From: Strix aluco | Lineage: Eukaryota; Chordata; Aves; Strigiformes; Strigidae | Direction: 5' to 3' | Length of the DNA: 64,000 nucleotides | NCBI RefSeq assembly: GCF_031877795.1 | Contig: NC_133935.1 | Location: 53,759,330 to 53,823,329 of the forward strand | In this document: positions 36,601 through 49,185 of the stretch, one piece after another | Position numbering within the stretch: position 1 is the stretch's first letter | Layout of the letters: the number at the start of each line of letters is the position of its first letter | Made by a program: the position numbers and the translations under genes | The notes under the pieces: model-generated | What the model was told of the DNA's origin: nothing | Seen by the model: the letters and a program-made list of their open reading frames with translations, nothing else | Databases searched by the model: none

Positions 36601-39600
36601 TATCTCCTTAGCATTGCTTCTTCGAAAAGTCAGATTTCTGAGGACTGCTAATGACAGTGTCAAAGGACTAACGGATTATATAGCTCATTTTTCTAAAAAA
36701 GCAAAACCCTAGGGTCAAGTTGTGATTAAACCATAAACTTTCATTTAGGATAGCACAAAATTATTTCTTCCTGCTAGAGTAAATCAACCTCCTTCAGAGT
36801 GCTTTTATACCTTGACTGAAGCATATTCCTAATAACCTCTCATGTCTATGAACTGGGTGAGAATAAATCAGTCTTTACAGGCCAAAACATGTTATTGTGG
36901 TCATCTCTAAAGTGACAGTCCCCTGTGGACTACAGCTGCTGGCCATCCCGCCCAGAACACACTTCTGCTCTCTTCGTCGAGGCTGAGCCATCACCATTTG
37001 GCCGTGGCAGGCGCAGGGACCATTTCCAGCCTCTTCCTTCATAGTTCTCTGTGTCAAGACTGGCTTTAAAGATGGTTTCTGGATGTACTGCAAAGCTGCT
37101 GGAAGGGATCATTTTAATTGATTAATTAAAACAGCTACTTCCAAATGGCTTCTAAATTATGAGAACTGGCATTGGTAAGTAGTATCTTTTGAGAAGACAG
37201 GATACACTTTTCATTTACAGATTGAGCAATTTAGATTTTACTTTCTTTTTGCTTTTTCTGGTAAACAATATTTGAATCATTATATATAGAGAGAGAGAGT
37301 GCATATTTAGAGATTTTTTCCTGTGTTTCTTTTATGTATTTCCATTTGTCCAGTAAGACTCAGATGTGGATAAGAGTAGAAATTTGAGGTTGAGGAGGAT
37401 AAGGGCAAGAAATAATTCTGGCCAAAGTTCACTGGCTAATGTCTGAGGTCTTACCTTCAGTGGGTACATAATAAAAATAATTTAAAAATTTGAAAACATT
37501 ACCTAAATACAGATTTCATGGGTATTTTGGAGGGTCTGGGTGTTAACAGAGTTCTGACAGTAATACAGGTATGAAAGTAATCCATACAAAATCAAAGCGT
37601 AAGAATATCAGTATTTGTTTTTGAGAAAGAGCTATCCCAAACTTGCTGAAGAGGTCATGTCATAGGTAAAAGGACCATACCTCTCTTCATTACTTAATAG
37701 AAAGTTCTAATTTAATGTTAAGGAACTGAACAGATGCAGTGGAGAAAATATTTTTCTTGTGAATTACTGGTTTATGCTCTGATTATATTAGGTTGATTTT
37801 TTTCCTTATATAAATCTATTTTTCTTTCCTTTGCAGAATTACTTAATTAACTGGAATAATGTCTTCTAATTTAGTTCTCCTAATGAACTCTACATTTGGT
37901 AGGTGAGGAAAAGAGGGTCAAAAATGATACAATCAGTTTGATGACACCTAGATATCGGGAAAAGTTGTGGTGGATTTAAGTGATCAAACATGAGATTATC
38001 CAGGCATAGAACTGTGGGTTGTTATAATTTAACTGAAACTGTCTGTCTCATTGGAATAATTCAAGTTGGCATATTTTAAGCTTTTTATTTTAAAGGAGAA
38101 AGACTATTTGTCTTTCTATTGCATCAACTTAACTAAATTGATCTAGAAACCATCACTAATGTGAAACAACTCTCTTAGCATAAAGGAACTGTGGTATACA
38201 GAGAGGCTGTCCATATGAATATTTCTGATGACAGCCCAGGATCAACTGTAAGTATTTCCTTGGCAATCTAGAGACAAAATGCGTCACGCAGACCTTTTCT
38301 AGACAAGCAGGAAGATATTTTCTTCAATCAGATTGGCTCAATCAACAAACTCAGTTGAAATCCTTATTTAGCCCTTACCACAAATCACCTTTTGAATTCA
38401 GTGCCTTTATTTTCACATTTGAACTATGTGTGGAGAATCATAAGCTACTACAGCATATATCCCTGATAGGAACATCAGGAAAGGAGGAGAGCAGTGGGGA
38501 CAGAGTGAACATATTTGCTCAAGAGCTGCCTAATACAGTACACTGCCAATTTCTCTCCTCAAGGGTTAATGGCCCTAAAACCAAAATGCTCACCAGACAC
38601 CCTCTCCAGAGGGGGTGGAGGCTCAGATATCCGCTCCTGCCACAGAGCACAGAGCCTCAGCAAGTGCAAATGCTGCCCTTTGCATAAGATAAAATGTCCT
38701 TTCACAGAAATGAAAGAATATCTAGCACTTTCCCTGGTAACTGAGGGGCTGTCAGCAAGAATATACCACAAAATAAATTAGCTCTGATAAGCACTGCTGT
38801 TGCCTGGAGCATCTCAATTAGCCTTTTGCACTTGGAGTAGAGGGTTTTATAGCACTAGAGCCTCAGAACAGGCTACATCTGACTTTTGTCCTCTGCTCTT
38901 TTTACCTGGCACCAGAATCACTGAAAACCACTGATTTTGTTATATTTTCTACGTGAGTGTTTAGAACAAACAAAATCTTGAGCCTTTCCCCAGGCACTCT
39001 ACTGTTGCCTAATTGTTGGTGAAAGGGAAACAAAGTTTTTCTCCTTGGTTTTAGTGCCAGAAATGAGATTCTTTCTGATTTAAGCCATAGAGGGAACAGT
39101 GTTGGTATGGTGTTACTACTGCTACTAACATGCTCAGATATGTCAGTCAACTCTAGATCCTGCTGAAGAAAATGTTTGGCAAAAGAGCAAAGGATGTATT
39201 TGCTTCTCTGATCTTGTTTTTAAAGCAGAATTTACTATACTTGAGCTATTGCCCAAAATTATTTCAAACCCTATCTTTTAAACTAACTTTCATGAGCTCA
39301 AGTGAATGACATTTGTAGTTGCAATCCAATCAGTAATTTTGTAATTTGGGGATGAGAGAACTTTCCCTTGATTTTATCTCCTCGCCTTCCCTTTTTGTTC
39401 ATATGCTAAAAAGATAGTTGATCTATTTTTCAATGCATATGTTTCCCCTTCCCTGTTTATTTTCAAGCATGGGTAATCACTGTGTACAATTTAAGCAAAA
39501 TGATCATGTTGCAGTGAATGGTCTCTATAATGCATATGTTCTGTAGAGATAAACTGATTTGTTGAGTATGCTGTCCTGTATATCATTTGACATTTTAAAA

Positions 39601-42600
39601 ATATATTTAGACATGCTGCTATTATTGTTGCTACATTTGTGATATATAATTTTCTTAATATTTCCTTCCCATTTCAGAAAAAAATACAATAAAATTTCAA
39701 AAATCACTGCATTTACTAAAACCAGTCATTTTTGTCCTCTAACGCTGTAATGTTTTTGTCTTTTAGCATTCCTGCCTATTAATTCACACCTATTGCAGAG
39801 TCAGTCTGGCATTCAACAGCACCTGCTTCATATCAGATGTGAAAACAGGCTTCTTTCCTTCACCTAGCAAGGAAAACACTTTTTTTATGAATAACACTTC
39901 ACCCCACATACACAAAGTCTGTCATAAAATTTGACCCTAGGCAGAGTCTGTGTCTGGTTTAAGAAATGTTACAGGTATGTAGAAGCTACATTCTTGTTAT
40001 TTATTCCGAGGAATTTTATTACTGGGTTAGCAATGTGGCTGTTGGCATTATCATTTTGTATTAAAGAAAATGAATTCTCATTGGTGCTCCATCTGCAAAA
40101 TTGCTGTTGCAAAGTGCTGTTTGCTGTATTCAGACTGCTTATGATGAATTCCCAACTCAATCATGTGCCTGTCATCTCGTGTAAGTGCTTGAGAGCGATA
40201 AGAATGCACACGGCCAGCTCTGCAGCACGGCCAGACCCTACTCCTTTTATACTCAGAGGGGAGAAATTGTTGGAAAGCACGCCAGAAAAATCAACATACT
40301 GTGTACTTGGCACATTTGTGGTGATTTATAATTTCTTCATAATAAAGAAATGCAATAGAAGGAAGTTTTAAAATTCTCATCATTACGATGCATAAAAAGG
40401 TTATAAAGCTACCCTGTCATTACTGTACCATTTTCATATCCTTCAAAAGTATAAGTAAATCTCTCCCTATCCAGTATATACAATAGTATCACATTAGGCC
40501 TATACAAAAACCCACGCTCTCTGGGAATAACTCAGAGCTATGGGTATATTTCCTGTAGCTGTCCTGCAGGTCTTGCTCAGTAAAGCATAACTTGCAAAAT
40601 TTATGTTTGTCTATTAGAAAGAACCATGGACTACACTAGTTTTCATTACCAGTGTGGATATGTCCCCTGCTGTATTATGCAGGGTGCATTTCATAGTGAT
40701 GGCATGCGTGAGGGAGGCCCTTTTTCTTATCAAAACGATGGTCAAAAGGTCTGGGGCTCAGAGGCGGTACTGTTTTCTTACCATCCAGAAATGATGAGCT
40801 TCTCTTGTGGAGAGCACAGGCTGCAATTTGTTAAAAAGAGAAACATTGCAGAGGGAAATTTTTGCCAGGAGAAACATACTACTCTTTGAGTTAAAGGTGA
40901 GAAAATAACATACAGAAGTCAAATGTCAAAACTGAAAAACAAAAGCAGTACCTGAACTTTGTCAGGGACTCAGACTTTTGAAAGTATATTCAATCTTCAT
41001 ACTGTCTTAATGATGTCCTCCTGTGTAGAGAACTGTTGTCTCAATAATGCAGGTGCAGATCATCATCCCGGAAATGAGACCTTACCACAGACAGAAAAGA
41101 AGTACTTTCATGTTATTTTCAGTTGTCATGTCATGAGTTCAGGCCACTTTGCTCACAGTAGGTAAATGATAGTAATACTAATTCATGGTCTCCTTAAGAG
41201 GCAGTGGATAATTGGACTGATTTGTAAGGGTAGTACAGGACTAGTGACCTGGGTATTTCATTAAGTTTTTGAGCTTTTGAGTAGATCTTTTACTATCTCC
41301 AAGCCATCACTTGTAAAAATAAATAACTTTCAGGAGAGATGCTGAAATCTTGTCATTGAAGTAGGAGTGTTTAGGATTTTTATTTTTCCTCTACAGAAAA
41401 TCAAGTAATTAACTTAATTGTGCCCTGAAGACAGAATGTAATATTTTCTTCATTAAAGATATATTCACTAAAGGGTGTGACATTGCAATGGAGTGTGTGT
41501 ACTGCCATCAGATTTGCTAATTAATATTGCACTGTTCTAGTGGGAGGAGAAGAACTGACACAGTAACAGGTGAAATACTTGTACATCTCTGGAGACTAAA
41601 TGTAAAAGATGAGGATTGCTCTATACGGGTCCCTAAACAGCCAATGTGGGAACTCATGTTCTCATGGAGCCCAGAAGAAACACAACTCTTCTGGCTGCTA
41701 ACTGCACTCAGGTGGACCAATTGCAGCTGTCACCAGAATGGATGGATGCCAGAAATTTCAGGTATTCCAATACACTGATATAAAGCAAAGAAGGATTAAC
41801 CTTATCTTTCTCATAAGGAATGTTTCTCTGTCCCAAAGCTCATGAGAGGAGTTTGATCAGAATTATAGAACTTGAAAAAGGAGCTTCGTGTATGTGTAGG
41901 AAGCTGTAAGCTACAATTTGTGACTGTTGATAACCACTGTGGAAATACTGTGTAATGGCATTTTGGTAATGCCTACTTTAAGATCTGACTCTGAACATGT
42001 TTATAGAGCTTGATTCATCAATAGCTGCAAAACATTTTGATTTCTTGTGACAGGAGGCATTATAGTAGCTCCTATTATATTAGAATGTTTCCATACCATG
42101 GATGCTTTTTGTATGTCTTTTTGCAGCACAGTAAGTGTACATTGTACTTCAAAGAGAAAATACTTTCACAGGTGGGTACTTATTAATAAACAATGTCTGT
42201 GTTTTCAAATATATGATGACATTAGTTGGTATGATCTTAACACTTTCACACAAGTACTCCCAGACTGTAGTCTGCTGTCATCTGCTTAGGTTGAAGAGAA
42301 ATATTTTCCTCCAGAGGATGGTTTAGAGCTTCAGTAAGCCTTTCTCTCTGCACTGACCACACAGGAAAACTAGGGAGACTAATGTCATTGAACGTACATT
42401 AGCCTGTGGGAATATTGCCATAATGGACTATTTGAGTCTAACTCTCTGAATCCTTTCAAAAGGCCATGCTCTCAGCAGTGGCAAGTGCTTTTCTGTAACA
42501 TCCATGCTGAAAGACTCCAAAAACCAACATACCAAGCCAACCTTTGAGGTCTTGCTATGTGCTGTAGTAGCCAGAGAGGAGCCTCACTGATTAGTGAAGA

Positions 42601-43700
42601 TTGGATGCCAGCTGACCTTTCTAGGCTGCCAGCAATGCTCATTTTGGCTGTAAGGATTCAAAGCCTCTCATTGCTGAGAAAGAGTTGTCATCACTGACTG
42701 CTTCATGGAGTAGCACTGGTATATTTGTGACATTAATCTGCTGACACAACTTGAGTTCAGGCTTTGCTTTCTGCCAACTCTACTTCCTTCTGTGAATAAT
42801 AGCAGAATCTGGAAGTTTTGTGGGTTTGTTTTTGCTTTTTTTTTACATCTTGTTTTTATTTAGTTTCTATATGAATTCATGAACACAAGCCAGAATTTAC
42901 TGCACTGCCCCAGTGCAACCTCTTTTTCCTCTATCTCCTCTTCTCTGTATTTTGTGGAGGTTGCTCATGGCCAGGCTGAGGTTGTGATGTGCACCTGGCA
43001 AGAGATCCAGGGAGGATCCAGGAGGTCCAAGGAGACCTTTTTATGCCTGAGGAGTCTCTGCAAAGTTACATAGTTTGGAAATATCCAGGTAAGATCTGAC
43101 AACATAGGGCACATCACTCTTGATCTATACCAAAATCTAAAAATGTGTTTTGATATTCAAAGCAGTTTCTTGAATGTTTCAAAAATCCTCTAAGACTGTA
43201 AGTAATCTTTATATGAACAATATAAATATACTGTGTCTGTGCACGATTTTAATTTTGACAGCTGAAGCACAAAGCCACTGCAGTTTTCTATCACTGTTTC
43301 CAATTTAAGAATATCAATAACAAACCCCTCCATTTTAGTCACCCAAAACCAGCAATCACACCATCAGTGAGGCTGTTAAAGCTAGAAGAGAGTTGAGCTA
43401 AGTTTTAGAAGGGACAATGAGAGATGGCTAGAGATCAGTAAAAAGAAGCGTGACTTGAGTCTCTGAAGTAGGTAATCTAAGGGACAGAGCACATCAGGAA
43501 AGGTAGGAATTGGTGATACATACATCAAATGTACAATGATAAACTTACAGGAGATAACTTAAAAAATTGGGAGCAAAGTGCATTACAACAGCACCAAGAC
43601 CTTCCTAAGAACCTAAAATCAAATGGAGTCATACAAAAAGTAGAAATAAGGAACATAATTAGCTATGAGTTTAAAAGGAATTGAGAAAGTTCAGATGGTT
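33680..43700. other. Gene-free sequence right of AMIGO2
   Basis: About 10 kb without a supported gene. Open frames (33742-33999, 35293-35706, 38355-38687, 39931-40371 and others) lack recognisable domains or biased codon use and are partly covered by frames on the other strand. A short (TA)n(GA)n microsatellite lies near 37281-37300. Slightly higher CpG content occurs around 36240-36480 but is not an island. Human AMIGO2 is flanked by a large gene desert on its 3' side, as I recall, which fits. Confidence 0.55.
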
Positions 43701-44520
43701 AAGGTGTTAACATCATTTTGGAACATGAAGGCAGCAAAAATATGCAAGGTACAGTAAGTACCTGAGAAGCAAAAGAAGGGCAAAGTAAAGGTTCATTGCT
43801 TAACAGGCAATGCACAGAGCAGTGAAGTGTTCACTGTCTTCACACAAAAAGATTAATTTCTGATCAGATACTTAACCACATTAAATTTAATGTGAAAATG
43901 GGAGCATACCCAGAATGGGGAGAAATTAAGTTAAAAAAATGTCTGAATAAGCTAAGTGTAATTGAAGTCAACAGGGCCTGATGACGTTCACCTTCAATCA
44001 TTTAAAGGAATAGGAAGAAATCTCTAACATGTCACTGTTATCACAGAACATGGTCAGGTCCCAAATAATGCAAGAAAAGCAAATACAATACCTACCTTTT
44101 AAAAAACAAGTGGGGAATTATAGATTATTCAGTGCAACACCAATTCCTGGAATGATTCTGGAACAAGTGGTTAGATAACTAATTTATAAGTGCCTGGAGC
44201 ATACTAAGATGGTAAAAACAGCTGAAAGTTTTGACAAGAACAAATTGTATTGACCCTATTCACTGCTGACAAGTTAACTGGCCTTGGCTGGAAAATATGA
44301 ACAGCTTTTTGGCCACCTGGACAGTAAAACAATGGGAGAGACTATTGACTGATGCTGTTATATCTTGGGTTTTTGCTAGAGGATTTTTAAAAACAAGTTA
44401 GGCACACACCTTCTGGGAATGGTGTAGGCATCTTTGATCTTTCTTCAATGTAGGGTGTTGGTCTAGAGGAACTGCAAGATCTTTTCCAGCCCTATAGTTT
44501 TATGTAGGCAATGTTTAGGT
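43700..44520 (+). mobile_element. Ancient CR1/L3-like LINE remnant
   Basis: A heavily decayed plus-strand LINE. 'cagggcctgatgacgttcacc' (about 43973) corresponds to the GPDxxHP segment before the reverse transcriptase palm. 'gggaattatagattattcagtgc' (about 44112) corresponds to the NYRPVSL block. 'tcctggaatgattctggaacaagt' matches the PGxxxEQ block, and 'aagaacaaattgt' followed by 'actggcctt' matches the next RT stretch. The 3' end near 44455-44510 keeps a worn 'gatcttttccagccctat' terminus. Many stops and indels leave no usable frame. It clearly predates the other CR1 copies here. Sequence between about 43.4 and 43.7 kb may belong to it but cannot be assigned. Confidence 0.65.
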
Positions 44521-45664
44521 CCCCCAGCCTTGCCCCGTCATTTATGCTGCATGTTTCCTGCTCTGGTTGCAGGATACTGAAGATTGTCTGGGACCGCATA
44601 CAAACTCTTTTATTCAAAATTGACCTGAAACTGAAATATTTAATGTGTACTTAATTTTCCTTTGAAAATTTTAGCAGAAAGCAAGCAGCCTTTTGTCAGA
44701 AGTTTGGTTTACTTTTGCTCATAAGGTTCATATAAATGGTACTTCTGAAATCTTCCTTATCCCAACAGTACCTCTGAAATACATGTCATACATACAATGA
44801 TGAATGAATTAGCTGGGGGACAAACTGTGGTCACTACATTGTAGAAGTGAATGCAATTTTGTCCTGAAACTATCTCATATTGAACATTAGCATGTTGGGA
44901 GAATCTAGGCCAGCTACTACTTGTGAAGCAGCTCCACAGTGTCATTTGAGTTCACTTTTCAAATATTTCCAAGTCACTGGACCAAGATATTGCTTAGCTG
45001 TGAAAGCTGATCATTCAAGATGAATCTTCCTCTGTTTCATAGTTTCTATCAGTGCAGACACGTTTAATTTGGCCTTGGATACAGAGATGGGAAAACTTCT
45101 CAAACACTCTTGGGAACTCTGATAAAGCTGAAGTTTGCTTTGCAGTGAATGCAGCCTAGCATGAGAGAGTGCAAGGCATGGTCTGTGTGATTGCTGGCAT
45201 GATTTAGTATTATTCAGCAGCAGGAAATTGTACAGTCTGGGCTGGACTTCCGAAAATGAGAAAGGTCTGTTTCCCCACTCAAAGTGTGTGCCTGTCACCA
45301 CAGAGTACACCAAAATGGAAATGAATTATTCCTTTTCCCCTTCCCTCTGCCAAATTTATGTGCTTGTAACAGGTTTCCAAAAACAATGTTGTCTTTGAAA
45401 GCCAGGGTTGCCTTCACTGTGTATAATCCATCTAATTTGACTGTCTACTATTCAGCAGTGAAACTAGTAAATATTTTTTCAGGTACTAAAATACTTTGTC
45501 CCAAAATGGTAGACAATCCTTTCACATTTCCAATAGCACTTCCACTAAAAGGAGACATTAATCTGCAAGACCCACTTCACTACAGTTACCTCCCTACCAA
45601 TTTTTCTGCCTGTCCTTTTTTGGGATCCACCCTCTTTAGGAAAAATGGAAGATACTAAAATATC
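44521..45664. other. Non-coding spacer
   Basis: About 1.1 kb of unique-looking sequence between the old LINE remnant and the first long CR1. Overlapping frames at 45011-45313 (minus) and 45284-45658 (plus) show no recognised motif. Confidence 0.5.
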
Positions 45665-48352
45665 ATATCATAGAATCACAGAATGGTTTGGCTTGGAAGG
45701 GACCTTAAAGACCATCTAGTTCCAAACCCCCTGCCATGGGTCGGGGCACCTTCCACTAGACCAGATTGCTCAAAGCCCTGTCCAGCCTTGAACCTTTCCA
45801 GGGAGGGGGCGTCCACAACTTCTCTGGGCAACTTGTTCCAGTGTCTCACCACCCTCACAGCAAAGAATTTCTTCCTTACATCTCATATAAATCTACCTTC
45901 TTTCAGTTTAAAATCATTACCCCTCATCCTATCACTACACTCCCTGATAAGGAGTCCCTCTCCATCTTTCCTGTAGGCCCCTTTTAAGTACTGGAAGGCT
46001 GCTATAAGGTCTCCCTGGAGTCTTCTCTTCTACAGGCTGAATAACGCCGTCTCTTAGCCTGTTCTCACAAGGGAGGGGCTCCAGCCCCCTGATCATCTTT
46101 GTGGCCCTCCTCTGAATCTGCTTGAACAGGTCCATGTCCTTCTTATGCTGAGGGCCCCAGAGCTGGACACAGTACTCTAGGTGGGGTCTCATGAGAGTGG
46201 AGTAGAGGGGGAGAATTAAGTCCCTTGACCTTCTGGCCACACTTCTCTTGATGCAACCCAGGATATGGTTGGCTTTCTGGGCTGTGAGCACACATTGCTG
46301 GCTCATAGTCAGTTTTCCATCCACCAATACTCCCAAGTCCTTCTTCGCAGGGCTGCTCTCAATCCACTCTTCACCCAGCCTGTATTTGTGCTTCGGATTG
46401 CTTTGACCCATGTACAGGACCTTGCACTTGGCCTTGTTGAACTTCATGAGGTTTGCACAGGCCCACCTCTCAAGCCTGTCAAGGTCCGTCTGGAAGGCAT
46501 CCCTTCCCTCCAGTGTGTTGACCACACCACACAGCTTGGTGTCATTGGCAAACTGTCTATGTTGCCCACAAAGATGTTAAACACCAGTCCCAACACCAAC
46601 TCCTGAGGAACGCCACTCATCACTGCTCTCCACTTGGACATTGTGCCATTGACTGTGACTCTTTGAGTGTGACCATCCAGCCAGTTCCTTACTCACTGAG
46701 TGGTCCATCCATCAGATCCATGTCTCTCCAATTTAGAGACAGGGTGTTGTGGAGGACAGTGTCAAATGCTTTGCACAAGTCTGGGTAGATAATATCAGTT
46801 GCTCTTCCCTTATCCACCAACACTGTGACCCCATCGTAGAAGGCCACCAAATTTGTCAGGCATGATTGGCCCTTAGTGAAGTCATGTTGGCTGTCACCAA
46901 TCACCTCCTTATTTTCCATGTGCCCTAGCATATTTTCCAGGAGCTTCTGCTCCATGATCTTGCCAGGCACAGAGGTGAGACTGACTGGCCTGTAGTTCCC
47001 TGGGTCTTCCTTTTTTTCCTTTTTAAAAATGGGGGTTATGTTTCCCCTTGTCCAGCCAGTGGAAACTTCACTGGAGTGCCACAACTCCTCAAATATGATG
47101 GATAATGGCTTAGCCACTTCTTCCACCAGTTCCCTCAGGACCCACGGATGCATCTCATCAGGTCCCATGGACTTGTGCACCTGCAGGTTCCTTAGATGTT
47201 CTCGAACCTGATCTTCTCCTCCAGTGTGCCATTCATTCTCCCAGTCCCTGCCTTTGCTTTCTGCGTCTTGGGTGGTGTGGCTGGAGCCCTTGTCTGTGAA
47301 TACTGAGTCAAAAAAGTTATTGAGTACCTCATCCTTCTCCATATCTCGGGTGACCAGGTCTCCTATTCCCTTCTGGAGAGGGCCCACATTTTCCTTAGTC
47401 TTCCTATAAAAGGATAAACACTGATGTTTCTATAGAAGCTCTCCTTGTTGCCCTTGACACCCCTGGCTAGATTTAGTTCTATCAGGGCTTTGGCCTTCCT
47501 GACCTAATCCCTGGCTGCTCAGATAGTTTCTCTGTATTCCTCTCAGGTTACCTGTCCTTCTTGAACCCTCTGTAGGCTTCTTTTTTGTGTTTGAGTGTGT
47601 CCAGCAGCTCCATGTTCATCCATGCAGGCCTCCTGGCATTCTTACCTGACTTCTTTGTCAGGATACATCGCTCCTGAGCTTGGAGGAGGTGATCCTTGAA
47701 TATTAACCAGCTTTCTTGGGCCCCCCTTTCCTCCAGGGCTTTATCTCATGCTACTCTGACAAGCAGATCCCTGAAGAGGCCAAAGTCTGCTCTCCTGAAG
47801 TCCACCATAGTGAGCTTGTTGTGTGCCTTCTTCACTGTCCCAAGGATCTTGAACTCCACCATTTCATGGTCACTGCAGTCAAGGCTGCCCTTGAGCTTCA
47901 CATTCCCCACCAGCCCTTCCTTGTTGGTGAGAACGAGGTCCAGCATAACACCTCTCCTTGTTGGTTCCTCTACCACTTGGAGATGGAAGTTATCATCAAC
48001 ACATTCCAGAAACCTCCTGGATTACTTATGCCCTGCTGTGTTGTCCCTCCAACAGATATCAGGGTGATTGAAGTCCCCCATGAAGACCAGGACTTGTGAA
48101 TGTGAGGTTGTTCCTATCTGTCTATAGAGGGCCTCATCCGCTCAGTCTTCCTGGTCAGGTGGTCTGTAGCAGAGCCCCACTATATCATCTCCTGTCCTTG
48201 CCTTCCCTTTAATCCTGACACATAAGCTCTTGGTCGCCTTCTCATCCATCCCCAGGCAGAGCTCCATGCACTCCAGCTGGTCATTGACATAGAGGGCAAA
48301 CCACCACCTCATCTCCCCTGACTGTTCTTCCCAAAAAGCCTCAATAAATGGC
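45665..48352 (-). mobile_element. CR1 LINE copy 1, 5'-truncated, inactive
   Basis: The element lies on the minus strand. Its 3' end (low coordinates, 45665-45685) carries the CR1 octamer repeat ATTCTGTG ATTCTATG. The family's terminal region follows ('gaccttaaagaccatctag' in plus-strand reading), then, going right, the C-terminal RT region, the RT palm and part of the endonuclease. It is cut off at about 48352 within the endonuclease, so ORF1 and the ORF2 start are missing. At roughly 2.7 kb it is about 60% of a full CR1. It differs substantially from copy 2 at 49.1-52.9 kb and so belongs to a different subfamily or age class. Confidence 0.93.
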
Positions 48353-48354
48353 AT
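45676..48354 (-). pseudogene. CR1 copy 1 ORF2 remnant (endonuclease / reverse transcriptase)
   Basis: CR1 ORF2 encodes an AP-type endonuclease and a reverse transcriptase. Going 5' to 3' on the minus strand, fragments are: endonuclease 48354-48142 (CYRPP near its end); GDFN-containing sequence near 48070 and the endonuclease end at 47976-47746 (SDHEMVEF); RT at 47387-46689 ([13 protein letters not shown], then [11 protein letters not shown], where the usual YLD has become YPD); SGVPQ near 46605; the RT C-terminal part at 46525-45935 (HLEYCVQLW); and the WNKLPREVV end near 45840. These lie in several frames with stops between them. The FADD catalytic box reads FAND (Asn codon at 46544-46546), which by itself would abolish polymerase activity. 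Confidence 0.9.
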
Positions 48355-49103
48355 ATATTAGCATTCAGACCTTTTGAAAGTATGTTTTGCTGCTTACCAT
48401 TTAACAACAGAATTACAGTATGGACAAGCTTGTGATGTTAAACACATCTTGAAACTCAATCTGTCATATTTTATTAAAATAATGAGACCTTATTAAAAGC
48501 TAATTGCCACATTTCCTCTTAAAGTGGGAGCTCTTAAAGAATACAAGATATATATTAGCCTCATACAGATTTAGGGCTTGATTGTTCTCTTTCAGGTGGT
48601 TGCATCAGAAGAAATTATTAAACATAATAAAATGACAATAAACTAGATTGAGAGCAGAATTAGAGGACACAGTGCAATCAGCAACTTTTTGAGAACCTGA
48701 CAGAAAAGCAACAATGAGATAGAACTTTGCAAAACTAGTAATACACTTCTTAATTTTTATCCCAAGTATGAACTCTGGCTGAGAACTTTTGGATTTCCCG
48801 CATCATTTATACTCTATTATTCTGAAGTTTTCAGGACATATTCAATCATCAGAAGCATGAGACTGGGCTCCTAAATAATTTATTTTATGTACTTGATGGA
48901 ATAAAAAAAAAGACACAGTTAGCAGCATTCAGCTGAACTATGTCTTATTAGGTAAAAAATGTTTTCCATCCTTTACATTACAGACACTTGGCATTTGTGA
49001 CATTCTGAGACACCTTTGCAGAAAGCTTTGTGGGAGAATGGTAAAGTCAACTCTGGAGAGCACAAAACAGTGATAGCTAAATGGACTAGGCTTCTCTTTT
49101 CAG
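48355..49103. other. Unique spacer between two CR1 copies
   Basis: About 750 bases of AT-rich sequence with no gene and no repeat that I recognise. Its AT-rich character contrasts with the GC-richer LINEs on either side. Confidence 0.6.
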
Positions 49104-49185
49104 AGAATCATAGAATCATTCATGTTGGAAAAGACCCTTGGGAACATCGAGTCCAACCATCAGCCCTACTCTACAAAGTTCTCCC

